Positions 34,854 to 44,802 of a DNA stretch of 64,000 nt are shown in pieces. Made by a program: the position numbers and the translations under genes. A model generated the notes under the pieces. That model was not told where the DNA came from. It saw nothing but the letters and a program-made list of their open reading frames with translations, and searched no databases. The DNA comes from Glaciecola siphonariae (lineage in GTDB: Bacteria; Pseudomonadota; Gammaproteobacteria; Enterobacterales; Alteromonadaceae): contig NZ_JBHSGU010000002.1 of assembly GCF_042652645.1 (NCBI RefSeq), positions 682,001 to 746,000 on the forward strand. The letters run 5' to 3'. Numbering within the stretch: position 1 is the first letter of the stretch; every line of letters starts with the position of its first letter.

Positions 34854-37800
34854 TTAATGGTTTGCGCTTATGCTTAACAGCATCAATTCACGCAAAGCAA
34901 CAGAAAACTTCGCAAACTCGTGATTATCTGACGTTTTAAACTCTGTCATCATATGATGCCAACGTTCGAGTTTGACCTTATTTTCTTCTATCCACTTGGC
35001 TAGAATGGCGTCGGCATCTTTACTCTTCGGTGCTGAATTTAGTAACACGGTGGTTAATGCACGTTGTTGCCAGTCGAGTTCCTCGCGATAAGAAGCGCGA
35101 GCAAGAGCCTGCCAATGATTGCCAACGTTCTGCAAATTGATTTGCTCCAAAAACCAGTGCAGTTCAAATTTACTGCCCAATTGGTAATACAAACGAGACA
35201 CAACATCCACTGGACGTTTCTCACTTTCAGCAATTTGCACCAAGTCCATACTTGAGAACATATTGCTCAAACTCGCCACTCGGTAGGCATGCTCCTCGGG
35301 GAGATTTTGCGCAATTAACTGTTCAGTGCGTCTTTCGACCTCTTTTAGTTCAGAGGCAACTAGGTAATTCGGCAAGTTTTTGCTAATTACAGCAAACGAC
35401 GCGCGGTACTTATCAATGGCGCTTTGAATATCTGCAAGCTTATCACCATGACGTAAATACCATCTGGCAGCTCTGCGCAGCGAACGGCGCATGTCGTCTA
35501 AAACTTGTAGCTGAACATTTGCATCAATTTCGTTATCCAGTTGCTCAACTTCGTTCCACAGCGTTCCCATATCAAACACGCCTTTGACGATGCTATAGGC
35601 ATGGGCAATTTCTGACTCGCTTGCGCCGGTTTCTTCTTGTAAGCGGAAAACAAAATTAAGCCCCATGTCATTAACGATTTCATTCGTTAATTTAGTTGCA
35701 ATAATCTCGCCTTGAAGCGGATGCTCCTGCATCTGCTTACGATATTTATCGCGCAATACCGGAGGAAATGCGTTAATCAGATGTTTTTCGTAATACGGAT
35801 TACCCGTGATTGCTTTGATGTTAAAGGCCTCTTTGAGCACCATTTTGCCGTATGCAATTAACACTGAAAGCTCAGGACGCGTTAAGCCCTGTCCGGTAAT
35901 TACGCGCTCAGAAATCTCATCGTCTGACGGAATAAACTCCAGCTCTCGATTCAGCGCACCCTCGCGCTCTAGGCCATGAATAAAACGCAACTGCTCTTTT
36001 AACTGTTTAACCCCTGCTAGGTGAGTAATGGAGATTGATTGCGTTTGTCGGTAACAGTCTGCAATCACTATCTCACCAACATCATCGGTCATATCAAACA
36101 ATAATTTGTTGCGCTGTTTTAAGGTGAGTTCACCGTCGGCCACTAGGCTGTTGAGCAAAATCTTGATGTTGACTTCATTATCCGAACAATCAACCCCGCC
36201 CACATTGTCAATGAAGTCAGTATTGACCCGACCGCCATTAGCTGCAAACTCAATTCTACCGAGCTGCGTGAGCCCAAGATTACCGCCCTCTCCTATGATT
36301 TTTGCTTTAACATCTTTGCCGTTCACGCGAAGGCTGTCGTTTGCACGGTCGCCTACATCGCTGTGGCTTTCTTTGCTGCTCTTGATATACGTACCGATAC
36401 CGCCATTCCAGATGAGGTCTACCGGCATTTTCAATACATTATGAATAAGTTCGTTAGGCGTCATCGAGGCTTGCTTGGTGCCTAAACAAGCCTTCATTTC
36501 GCTCGTCAGTTTAATAGACTTCTCGCTGCGTTTAAAAATACCACCGCCTTTAGAAATCAACTCACGATTGTAGTCATCCCAAGTCAGACTCGGGTCTGCA
36601 AATAAACGCTCACGTTCTTTGTAGCTCGTTGCTGGGTCTGGGTTGGGATCAAAGAAAATATGCATATGGTTAAATGCGCACACAATTTTAGTTTGCTTAG
36701 ACAGCAACATCCCGTTACCGAATACATCGCCTGACATATCGCCAATCCCCACGCAGGTAAATGGCGTGGTTTGGCAGTCAATGCCAATCTCTCTAAAGTG
36801 ACGCTTAACCGATTCCCAAGCTCCCTTAGCGGTAATACCCATTTTTTTGTGGTCGTAGCCTACGCTTCCGCCCGAAGCAAATGCGTCTCCTAGCCAGAAA
36901 GAAAACTCATCTGAAATACTGTTGGCAATATCTGAGAAGGTTGCAGTGCCTTTGTCGGCGGCCACGACCAAATAAGGGTCGTCTTCGTCTAAGCGCACGA
37001 CCTGCTTGGGTGGCACAATTTTACCGTCGATAATATTGTCGGTAATATCCAACAAGCTGCGAATAAATATACGGTAACACGCTTGTCCTTCAGCCTGCAT
37101 GGTCGCCCTATCGGCATCTTTTGGCATGCGTTTACATACAAAGCCACCTTTTGCGCCCACCGGCACAATCACGGTATTTTTAACCTGTTGTGCTTTAACC
37201 AAGCCTAAGATTTCGGTTCTAAAGTCTTCCATTCTGTCAGACCAACGCAGTCCTCCACGAGCGACTTTACCGCCTCTCAAATGCACACCTTCCACGCGCG
37301 GTGAGTAAACAAATATTTCAAACTTAGGCAGCGGAAGCGGCATTTCAGGAATGCGCGCTGGTAAAAGTTTAAACGACACATAATGCTTCGCGTCACCATC
37401 GGCGTCATTCTGGTAAAAATTGGTTCTAAGCGTGGCGTTAATGAGGTCTAAATAACGACGGATAATTCTGTCATCATCTAGATTTGATACCGCATCAAGC
37501 TTTTTACTGATCCCCTGCTCAATACTTTCGAGTTTCTTGGAATTACGTTTTCGGTTTGGACAAAATTTCTGGTCAAAAAAGGCAATCAAATCCTCAGCAA
37601 TATCAGGATACGATGCAAGCGTATTGGCAATATAATCGATACTAAACGAGGAACCAATTTGGCGCATGTACTTAGCATAGGCCCGAACAATCGTGACCAT
37701 GCGGCCGGGGATTTGCCCGCCTAAAATCAGTCGATTAAATCCGTCATCTTCAAGCTGTCCACTCCATACGTCAGAAAAAGCGTCTTGGAACAGGGCCTGG

Positions 37801-39692
37801 GCGCGCTCCATATCAAAGCCATGACTCTGCTTGTGCAGCATAGTGAAGTCCATCACCCAGCTCACTTTACCGTTTTCATTTGTTACGCGATATGGGCTTT
37901 CATCAACAACTCGCAAACCAAAATTTTCGAGCATCGGTAGCACATCAGATAAGTGAATAGGCTCATTCGCATGATAGAGTTTGAGTTTAACAATATCTGA
38001 CTCTTTGCTTTCTTCTTGCGGACGATAGAACAATATATCCAGTGGCGACTGCTCGTTTAGCGACTCAATGTATTGAATGTCAACTAGCGCAGCGCTGGGC
38101 AGATTTTGTTCGGCGTAGCTACGTGAAAACGCGTTATCGTACTTACGCACGATAGCCTTACCGCTTTCTTCGCCATAAAAGGCAACAATTTTTGCGTTGA
38201 GCTTGTCTTGCCACGACTTGGTTAATTCAATGAGATTCTTTTCGATTTCTTTCACATCGAACTCCAAATTGTTATTTGTTACGCGGGCAATGTAATGTGT
38301 GCGTGCATAAACGCTTTCAGAAAAGTAAGTATTAAATTCCACTTCTCCTTGGGCATTAAACGAGCGTTTCAATAAGGCTTGCGTGTCTTTTCTTAGTTGC
38401 GTGTTATAACGCTCTCTTGGCACGTAAACCATGCACGAGAAAAAGCGCCCAAAGGTATCTCGGCGTACGAAAAGCTTTGACATGCCCCGTTCTTGCATCT
38501 GAAAAATACCCAAGATAATTTGCGCAAGCTCTTCGTCTGAAGTTTGCAATAGCTCATCGCGAGGGTATGTTTCAACAATGTTTACAAATGCTTTATAGGC
38601 GTGGGTTCCCAGCTCAAAGCCTGATAGTTTGCACATGCGGTTTATTTTTTCTTTTAGCATGGGCAGTTCAGCGGCACTGCTGTTATAAAAAGACGCTGAA
38701 TATAAACCTAAGAAGCGATGTTCGCCGCATACATTGCCCTTATCATCAAATTCTTTGATGCCAATGTAATCCATATAAGCAGGACGATGAACCCGTGAAT
38801 GCGTGTTGGTCTTTGTCAGTATTAAGGGATTTTCAGATAAAGCTTCATCGCGGGCCGTAGCCGGCATTTGCGACAGTAAACGTTCTTTATCGCTTACCGA
38901 GTTTTTCATAAGACCTAAGCTGCTGTCGTTGTCAGGTATCCAGCGATGGTCGCCCTCGATCGCAGTCACTTTATAATATCGATAACCCATGAGGGTAAAG
39001 TTATGATCGTTAAGCCAGTTCAAAAAGGTTTTGCTTTGTGCCTTTACATCGTCTGGCGACTTACTCACGGTCTTATCGACCTGCTTTGTAATAGCGGCAA
39101 GCTTCTCTCGCATTGGCTGCCAATCAGACACTGACAATGACACCTCTGACACCACAGAGTGCAGTTCGTCTGTGAGCTGTTTGATATATTCAGCCTTAGA
39201 CTGACGGTCAACTTCAATAAAAAATACCGTCTCAGAGCGATGCTCTTGCTCACGAGAGCCTTGTTCCACAAATTCGACGACCCGATTGCTTTGGTCTCGT
39301 TTGAAATGCATGGGCGTATGCAAAATTAAATGGGAGGTGATATGCAAACGGTTGATTGCCATGCGAATTGAATCAACCAAAAATGGCATGTCATCTACTA
39401 TAATTTGAATAATAGTATGCGAGGACTGCCAGCCATGCTTTGCAATTTCTGGATTGATGACTTTGATCAGAGGCGTGCCAGCCTGTTTTTCTTGCAACTG
39501 CTGCCACAGACTCAAAATGGTGCCGTAAAGGTCACTGTCACTGCGGCCATTGAGGTCGTCAAATGACATGTTCTTGAAGAGTAATTGACCGAACTGCCCA
39601 ATAAGATGCGCATCTTTTGCTTTGTTTTTTTCATTAATAAGTGAAAAAACTTGCTCCAGCAGCACAGAGTGTTGATGGTGTGTAACCGTCAT
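34854..39692 (-). CDS. gdhB: NAD-specific glutamate dehydrogenase, GDH-180 class
   Basis: This is a very large (1612-residue) NAD-dependent enzyme that turns glutamate into 2-oxoglutarate and ammonia, used in catabolism. The size and multidomain order fit the Pseudomonas GdhB class (about 1620): an N-terminal ACT-type regulatory part (IIQIIVDDMPFLVDSIRMAI near 90), a long middle, a catalytic core with HLRGGKVARGGLRWSDR near 815, TPFTCVGIGDMSGDVFGNG and LIWNGGIGTYIKSS, and a C-terminal helical part. The ATG at 39692 has a GAGA site; the frame continues two codons further to a TTG. The gene stands alone, ending in a terminator. Confidence 0.95.
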   Translation of the reverse strand: MTVTHHQHSVLLEQVFSLINEKNKAKDAHLIGQFGQLLFKNMSFDDLNGRSDSDLYGTILSLWQQLQEKQAGTPLIKVINPEIAKHGWQSSHTIIQIIVDDMPFLVDSIRMAINRLHITSHLILHTPMHFKRDQSNRVVEFVEQGSREQEHRSETVFFIEVDRQSKAEYIKQLTDELHSVVSEVSLSVSDWQPMREKLAAITKQVDKTVSKSPDDVKAQSKTFLNWLNDHNFTLMGYRYYKVTAIEGDHRWIPDNDSSLGLMKNSVSDKERLLSQMPATARDEALSENPLILTKTNTHSRVHRPAYMDYIGIKEFDDKGNVCGEHRFLGLYSASFYNSSAAELPMLKEKINRMCKLSGFELGTHAYKAFVNIVETYPRDELLQTSDEELAQIILGIFQMQERGMSKLFVRRDTFGRFFSCMVYVPRERYNTQLRKDTQALLKRSFNAQGEVEFNTYFSESVYARTHYIARVTNNNLEFDVKEIEKNLIELTKSWQDKLNAKIVAFYGEESGKAIVRKYDNAFSRSYAEQNLPSAALVDIQYIESLNEQSPLDILFYRPQEESKESDIVKLKLYHANEPIHLSDVLPMLENFGLRVVDESPYRVTNENGKVSWVMDFTMLHKQSHGFDMERAQALFQDAFSDVWSGQLEDDGFNRLILGGQIPGRMVTIVRAYAKYMRQIGSSFSIDYIANTLASYPDIAEDLIAFFDQKFCPNRKRNSKKLESIEQGISKKLDAVSNLDDDRIIRRYLDLINATLRTNFYQNDADGDAKHYVSFKLLPARIPEMPLPLPKFEIFVYSPRVEGVHLRGGKVARGGLRWSDRMEDFRTEILGLVKAQQVKNTVIVPVGAKGGFVCKRMPKDADRATMQAEGQACYRIFIRSLLDITDNIIDGKIVPPKQVVRLDEDDPYLVVAADKGTATFSDIANSISDEFSFWLGDAFASGGSVGYDHKKMGITAKGAWESVKRHFREIGIDCQTTPFTCVGIGDMSGDVFGNGMLLSKQTKIVCAFNHMHIFFDPNPDPATSYKERERLFADPSLTWDDYNRELISKGGGIFKRSEKSIKLTSEMKACLGTKQASMTPNELIHNVLKMPVDLIWNGGIGTYIKSSKESHSDVGDRANDSLRVNGKDVKAKIIGEGGNLGLTQLGRIEFAANGGRVNTDFIDNVGGVDCSDNEVNIKILLNSLVADGELTLKQRNKLLFDMTDDVGEIVIADCYRQTQSISITHLAGVKQLKEQLRFIHGLEREGALNRELEFIPSDDEISERVITGQGLTRPELSVLIAYGKMVLKEAFNIKAITGNPYYEKHLINAFPPVLRDKYRKQMQEHPLQGEIIATKLTNEIVNDMGLNFVFRLQEETGASESEIAHAYSIVKGVFDMGTLWNEVEQLDNEIDANVQLQVLDDMRRSLRRAARWYLRHGDKLADIQSAIDKYRASFAVISKNLPNYLVASELKEVERRTEQLIAQNLPEEHAYRVASLSNMFSSMDLVQIAESEKRPVDVVSRLYYQLGSKFELHWFLEQINLQNVGNHWQALARASYREELDWQQRALTTVLLNSAPKSKDADAILAKWIEENKVKLERWHHMMTEFKTSDNHEFAKFSVALRELMLLSISANH

Positions 39693-40011
39693 ATGCAATC
39701 TCGATAGTATTTGTTAATTAGGATTTCCTATGTTGTTAACGGTATTTTCCTAAAAAAATTAATAGTTTACTAGCAATTATTAACTAGATTTTTACAACTT
39801 GAATAAGCATTTCAATTTTTTGCATAATTTGTACAAGCCGCTAATAAACAAAAAAGGAGCCTAATGACTCCTTTTTTAATATTTATGACGTTCTTTCATG
39901 AACGAGCAGCATCTTGTGTGGTACTTACGCCAAATAAAGCGTAAAACTGCTAGTATTTTGTACGCCTGAACTCTTTTGTACCCTGCCTCAGCTTAGCATA
40001 AATATGTACAA
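39693..40011. other. gdhB promoter region
   Basis: About 320 bases without a gene. The left part (39693-39845) is AT-rich and must hold the gdhB promoter; runs of A and T near 39720-39840 fit an AT-rich upstream element. A terminator at 39850-39877 closes the RND gene cluster. The rest (39880-40011) shows no frame or hairpin of note. Confidence 0.55.
39850..39877 (-). terminator. Intrinsic terminator of the DUF1302-RND cluster
   Basis: A 10-bp stem (AAAAAAGGAG with CTCCTTTTTT, eight-base loop) lies about 135 bases beyond the RND stop. It has T-runs on both strands and can work in either direction; only the minus-strand cluster needs it. Confidence 0.8.
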
Positions 40012-42330
40012 TTATTTTTCACCCGATTTAAACCACAACAGGCGTGCGATAGCGGGAAGCACGATAATCGCGCCAAGCATGTTCACCACGAACATAAATG
40101 TTAATAGAATGCCCATGTCCATTTGGAATTTCAGACTTGAAAATACCCAAGTGCTTACCCCGATAGCAAGCGTGATACCAGTAAACAACACGGCACTGCC
40201 TCGTTCCTGTAGCGCGGCATAATACGCCTGCTTAACACTCTCGCCATTACGCAGTCGGCTGTTCATCGTCGACAGTATGTAAATACCATAGTCAACACCA
40301 ATACCCACACCTAGCGCAATGACGGGTAGCGTTGATACAGTCAGACCAATTTGTAAATAGGTCATTAGTGCCTGCGCAAGCACCGACACAACATATAAAG
40401 GTACCACTACCGCTAAAGTAGCCCGTAGTGACCTAAAGCTAATTAAACACAGTGCGATTACCGCACCAAACACATAGTAAAGCATTGGGTCTTGTGACGA
40501 TTCTACCGCTTCGTTAGTAGCAGCCATCACGCCAACCGGCCCAGAAGCAAGTTTGAACGAAAGTTCATTATTGTTGTAAGAGTCGCGAATTTCCTTAACC
40601 GCGTTTACCACCGTATTAATCGTCTCTGCTTTATGGTCTTCCATGAACAATATAACCGGCATCGCAGAACAATCGGCATTGAGTAAGCCTGATGAGGTAG
40701 GTACTCTTGATACGGCTTGAACCATCGTCGCTTGGTTTCTAGGTAATACCTGCCATTTTGGATTACCCTCGTTATAACCAGCATTCACCTGTTTGGCAAC
40801 GGATGCCAAGGATATTGCTGACTGGACGCCATCAATATTGCGCATTCGCCACTGAAAATCGTCAATCGCGCTCATAAAATTAAAGTCAGTACACGCAGAT
40901 TCTGGGCCTTCGACAATTACCGAAATATAATCAACCGTAATTTCATACTTATCGGTAATTAAAAACGTGTCTTGGTTATAGCGCGAGTCCTCATGCAGTG
41001 CAGGTGCGCCAGCATGTAAGTCTCCAATTTTTAACGATTGCGCCTGATTAAAGCCCCATACGAACAAGACAGTCGTAATGCCAACAATAACCAAAGCCGT
41101 TTTACCTGAGGCGCAATTTGCCACCCATTGCCACATTGCAGAGTCTTTATTTTTGGCTTGATATCTTGCCTTATTGTTGTCAGTAAGCGTCACATATGAC
41201 ATCAACACAGGTAATAACAATAAGTTAGTGAGGATTATTACCGCTACACCCATACTCGCGGTGATAGCCAGTTCTCGAATGATGCCAATATCGATGACCA
41301 AAAGGGTCATAAACCCAACCGTGTCAGACAGTAATGCAATGCCGCCGGGAATGAGTAAGGTTCTAAATGCGTGCTGAGCGGCGACCTTTACATCCATCCC
41401 CTGTGCTGCGCGCTTGCCAACTGAATTGATCATTTGCACACCATGGCTTACACCAATGGCGAAGACTAAAAACGGCACCAAAATCGACATGGGATCCATG
41501 CCAAAACCAAACACCGTTAGCAGACCTAATTGCCAAACCACCGCAATGAATGAACACGCTAGGGGAAGCACCGTCAACATAATAGAGCGACAAAAGAAGA
41601 ACACCATAATGGCCGTTATTGCTATGGCGATTGCAAAAAACATGACAACGTCTTTTGCGCCGTTAGCCACATCACCAATCATTTTGGCAAAGCCGATAAT
41701 GTGTATGCTGATGCGGTCGGTTTCGTATTGTCCGCGTAATTGCGTCTCAAGTTCCTGTGCGATCGCAAGCGTATCGAGCGGTTCGCCCGTTTCAGGGTCA
41801 ATATCCAGAAGCTGTGCGGTTACCATGGCGCAGGTGAAGTCATTTGAGACTTGACGACCAACAATGCCGGCCTTATCAATATTTTTTCTGACTAACTCAA
41901 GCGCAGCAGGATTGTTCGAATTGAAGTCGGCAGGTATCACTGGGCCACCAGAAAAGCCGCCCTCCACAATTTCAGTAAAGCGAGTAGACGGTGCAAACAA
42001 AGACACCACCAAGGAGCGGTTTACGCCGTTAATAAAAAATACTTGGTCATGAACGTTTTTTAGCGTGTCAAAAAAGGAGGTATTAAAAATATCAGACTCG
42101 GTATCACATACCGATACGAGTATATTATTGGCCCCGCCAAAGTTTTCTTTGTGCTTGATGTAGGTTTGCATATATTCGTGATTGAGCGGAATATTTTTAG
42201 TAAAACCAGCATCTAATTTAAGCTGTGAGGCTTGATATGCTAGAAAAAACGTAATCACGGTAAATATGGATATGAGCACTGCGCGGTTACGAAACACGCC
42301 TTTTTCTAAAGTGTTAATAAATGCATTCAT
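40012..42330 (-). CDS. RND-superfamily transporter (MMPL/HpnN-like)
   Basis: This is a 772-residue inner-membrane protein with the RND pattern: an N-terminal helix, a large periplasmic loop (about 40-230), five or six helices (230-390, including FAIGVSHGVQMINS and LLSDTVGFMTLLVIDIG), a second periplasmic loop and a second set of helices (ALGVGIGVDYGIYILSTM). This resembles the MMPL/HpnN group, which moves lipids and hydrophobic molecules, rather than AcrB drug pumps (about 1030 residues). The GVGIGVDYG motif is typical of the family. It is the last gene of the DUF1302-DUF1329-YCF48-RND cluster. Such a cluster could carry a hydrophobic compound across the envelope; the cargo is unknown. Confidence 0.85.
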   Translation of the reverse strand: MNAFINTLEKGVFRNRAVLISIFTVITFFLAYQASQLKLDAGFTKNIPLNHEYMQTYIKHKENFGGANNILVSVCDTESDIFNTSFFDTLKNVHDQVFFINGVNRSLVVSLFAPSTRFTEIVEGGFSGGPVIPADFNSNNPAALELVRKNIDKAGIVGRQVSNDFTCAMVTAQLLDIDPETGEPLDTLAIAQELETQLRGQYETDRISIHIIGFAKMIGDVANGAKDVVMFFAIAIAITAIMVFFFCRSIMLTVLPLACSFIAVVWQLGLLTVFGFGMDPMSILVPFLVFAIGVSHGVQMINSVGKRAAQGMDVKVAAQHAFRTLLIPGGIALLSDTVGFMTLLVIDIGIIRELAITASMGVAVIILTNLLLLPVLMSYVTLTDNNKARYQAKNKDSAMWQWVANCASGKTALVIVGITTVLFVWGFNQAQSLKIGDLHAGAPALHEDSRYNQDTFLITDKYEITVDYISVIVEGPESACTDFNFMSAIDDFQWRMRNIDGVQSAISLASVAKQVNAGYNEGNPKWQVLPRNQATMVQAVSRVPTSSGLLNADCSAMPVILFMEDHKAETINTVVNAVKEIRDSYNNNELSFKLASGPVGVMAATNEAVESSQDPMLYYVFGAVIALCLISFRSLRATLAVVVPLYVVSVLAQALMTYLQIGLTVSTLPVIALGVGIGVDYGIYILSTMNSRLRNGESVKQAYYAALQERGSAVLFTGITLAIGVSTWVFSSLKFQMDMGILLTFMFVVNMLGAIIVLPAIARLLWFKSGEK

Positions 42331-42341
42331 GGAAAATATAT

Positions 42342-43373
42342 TTACTCGACAGGTTGAAGGCCATTTGCACTCACCGCGGTGAGCACGTTGCCTGATAGAA
42401 AGGCATTACTGATACTAGACGATATATCGCTATCGACCTGCGTTAACCCTGCATGGCGTGCACAGCCTTCGCTGTTAGGGCTTTGATATTGCTCACTGAG
42501 CAATACCTCAGGCTCAAGTGCTAGCACTACGCCGTTGTTACCCACAACAAATAGGCCTACGTCGGTATTCACAATTGAATTCAATGATGTGGTTACACAT
42601 GTGGTGAGTGATAACCATTGCTGGTCGTCGTTTTGAATGAACATATTGCCACGAAGACCTACCGCCAGCTCTGCACCAGTAGATAAGCGCTGAACATCAA
42701 AAAACGAGCCCGCATAATCAATATCGAAGCGTTCCCACGACCTGCCGCGATCGCTGCTTTTGGCTACTAAGCCCGCCTCGCCTACAAGATATAAGGTGTC
42801 GCCCGCTTTGCTGAGTCGGTTAAAATGAGGAAAAATATAATTGAGCTCTTCGGCTAAAAACTCAGGATCGTCTGCAATACTTTCAAGGTACTCGTTATCA
42901 TCATCCGACAGTAGCGATACTTGCTGCTCTTGCGTCCAGCTCAAACCAGCGTCTGTGCTTCTATAAAATAAACCATAACCGCCGATAGCGATTGCTTCGT
43001 TTTGGTCTAAAAATATTACATCTAAAAAAGGACGGTCGAGCTCGACTGCACTGAAAACTTCTTCCCAGCTTGCGCCGGCATCACTTGAACGCAAAATAGT
43101 GGCATCATGCCCCACCGCCAAATAGGTATTCCCTATTCCGTCAACCGCGGTCAGGGTAACCGTTGATGGCACGTTTACTTGCGATAATTGCTCGCTATCA
43201 CCCACAAGTATGTGGCCGCGCTCACCCACAACGATAGTTTTGTCGGCATGGGCAACGTCTAGCAGCATCGATTCTTTAACGAGCGGCGCGAGATACGCCT
43301 GCTCTGCGTTTGCAGTAGCGCACAGGCCACTGACTAATAATATAGAAACTGCAAACTTGTTAATCACAAACAT
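42342..43373 (-). CDS. YCF48/BNR-like beta-propeller exported protein
   Basis: The product is about 343 residues from the ATG at 43373. The frame opens further upstream at a GTG (43421) that lies inside a terminator hairpin. A GTG at 43367 has better spacing from an AGG, so the N-terminus may be two residues shorter. A signal peptide (VINKFAVSILLVSGLCATANA) is followed by repeated propeller blades with the S-S-D-x-G-x-S-W motif: RSSDAGASWEEVF, RSTDAGLSWTQEQ and KSSDRGRSWERFD, plus a few weaker blades. This matches the YCF48/PSII-assembly-like family. It probably acts in the periplasm with the RND protein. It follows DUF1329 after a terminator-like hairpin, so its expression may be lower. Confidence 0.8.
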   Translation of the reverse strand: MFVINKFAVSILLVSGLCATANAEQAYLAPLVKESMLLDVAHADKTIVVGERGHILVGDSEQLSQVNVPSTVTLTAVDGIGNTYLAVGHDATILRSSDAGASWEEVFSAVELDRPFLDVIFLDQNEAIAIGGYGLFYRSTDAGLSWTQEQQVSLLSDDDNEYLESIADDPEFLAEELNYIFPHFNRLSKAGDTLYLVGEAGLVAKSSDRGRSWERFDIDYAGSFFDVQRLSTGAELAVGLRGNMFIQNDDQQWLSLTTCVTTSLNSIVNTDVGLFVVGNNGVVLALEPEVLLSEQYQSPNSEGCARHAGLTQVDSDISSSISNAFLSGNVLTAVSANGLQPVE

Positions 43374-43389
43374 CCTATACAATCTACGT

Positions 43390-43418
43390 AAAAAAAAACG
43401 GTTGGCAAAGCCAACCGT
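43390..43418 (-). terminator. Terminator-like hairpin between DUF1329 and the YCF48 gene
   Basis: A perfect 9-bp stem with a three-base loop (ACGGTTGGC, TTT, GCCAACCGT on the minus strand, 43398-43418) is followed by eight T residues (43391-43398 A-run on plus). It begins seven bases after the DUF1329 stop and lies inside an otherwise continuous same-strand cluster. It probably attenuates the YCF48 and RND genes. Confidence 0.85.
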
Positions 43419-43424
43419 CACTTA

Positions 43425-44792
43425 TTAACGCTTGCCTTCACGCCGCAGCGCTTGAGGAGTGAAATCAGTGTCACTCGGGCGAACAGTAAAGTCGTACATT
43501 CTCTCTTCGTTATCTAAGCCTACGGCTAAATAGCGGCGAGAGTTCAAATCATGATATACATCTAAGGTAGACCAATGCGTCGGAACGTCATAGTAGTTTA
43601 CACCATACGCAAGCGCAACACGATATAACTCACCACGATTATCATACATGTCAGCCACATGAATCTGCCAGCTATCCTCGTCTATGTAGAAAACGCGCTT
43701 TTCATAAACATGGCGGAACTCATCTTTAAGCGTCGCTTCTACTACCCATACGCGGTGCTTCTGAAAGCGCGTAAGCTCAGGGTTAATGTGGCCCGGCATC
43801 AGGATGTCTGAATAACTGACTTTGTCACTGTGAAGCTTGTAGTTATTATAGGCAATATAAAGCTCTTGTTTGCCCTTTAACTCCCAGTCATAGCGGTTTG
43901 GTGAACCATTAAACATATCGAAATCATCTGTGGTACGCAAGCCATCTGCCGCTGTCCCAGGTGCATCATACGCGATGTTTGGCGCACGACGAACACGACG
44001 TTGACCTGTGTTGTAAGTCCACGCTTGGCGAGGCTCTTTGATTTGGTCAAGCGTTTCGTGCACCAATAATGCAGTCCCTGCTAAACGAGCCGGATTGGTT
44101 ACTGACTGCTTAAATTTAAACAGCATGTTCTCTTCAAGCAATGCCTCTGGCGTTACACCCGGCTCTGCGTACTTAATCATAAGCGTTTCGTCAAAACCAA
44201 TAACGTTATAATCACCACCGGCCGTAACCGCTGCCTGACCGCCGTATCGCTGCACAGCTTGTCCACGATAACGCAAAATATGATTCCATATCGCTTCTAA
44301 ACCATTTTGTGGAATTGGGAATGGAACACCGATTGAGGCTCCTTTTAACCCGTTACCGCCTTCTAGCAGTTCAGCACGCGTTGCGTTTGCTTTGGTTGCA
44401 TCGTAAACCTCTTGTGGGTTCGAGGCGGTACGACGTGTTTGATACACAGGCATTTTATAAGTGTCTGGGTAGGTCTCAAACAAAGCACGCTGGCCAACAC
44501 TTAAAAAATCGGCATATTCCTGATAGTTTGCTGCGGTGATAGTAAATAATGGTTTGTCGTCGGGAAATGGGTCAACATGAAAACCGCCCGGCTCAAAGCC
44601 AGCCGGAATAGTCGTAATACCGCCAGTGTAAGCAGGAATACTTCCGTCAGCATTTCCTGCTTTTTCTCCACCTAAGGGCGTTAGCTCTGCACCAAGTTTT
44701 GCGGCCTCAGCCTCAGATACTTTTGCAAGCGCTGAATGACTGGCAACTGCTATTGCAATACTCGCTGCAATTACACCGAATTTCTTTATCAT
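43425..44792 (-). CDS. DUF1329 exported protein (LolA/LppX-like fold)
   Basis: The product is 455 residues from the ATG at 44792, with an AAGGACG site. The signal peptide is residues 1-24 (IAVASHSALA). The mature protein has the family landmarks LGAELTPLGGEKAGNADGSIPAYTGGI near the start, YKMPVYQTRR, and a C-terminal block with FYIDEDSWQIHVADMYDNRGELYR. DUF1329 has a LolA-like fold and is found in Gram-negatives together with DUF1302. The pair is thought to act in outer-membrane export of a hydrophobic compound or lipid. It lies between DUF1302 (11-base gap) and the hairpin before the YCF48 gene. Confidence 0.88.
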   Translation of the reverse strand: MIKKFGVIAASIAIAVASHSALAKVSEAEAAKLGAELTPLGGEKAGNADGSIPAYTGGITTIPAGFEPGGFHVDPFPDDKPLFTITAANYQEYADFLSVGQRALFETYPDTYKMPVYQTRRTASNPQEVYDATKANATRAELLEGGNGLKGASIGVPFPIPQNGLEAIWNHILRYRGQAVQRYGGQAAVTAGGDYNVIGFDETLMIKYAEPGVTPEALLEENMLFKFKQSVTNPARLAGTALLVHETLDQIKEPRQAWTYNTGQRRVRRAPNIAYDAPGTAADGLRTTDDFDMFNGSPNRYDWELKGKQELYIAYNNYKLHSDKVSYSDILMPGHINPELTRFQKHRVWVVEATLKDEFRHVYEKRVFYIDEDSWQIHVADMYDNRGELYRVALAYGVNYYDVPTHWSTLDVYHDLNSRRYLAVGLDNEERMYDFTVRPSDTDFTPQALRREGKR

Positions 44793-44802
44793 TTTAACGT
44801 CC

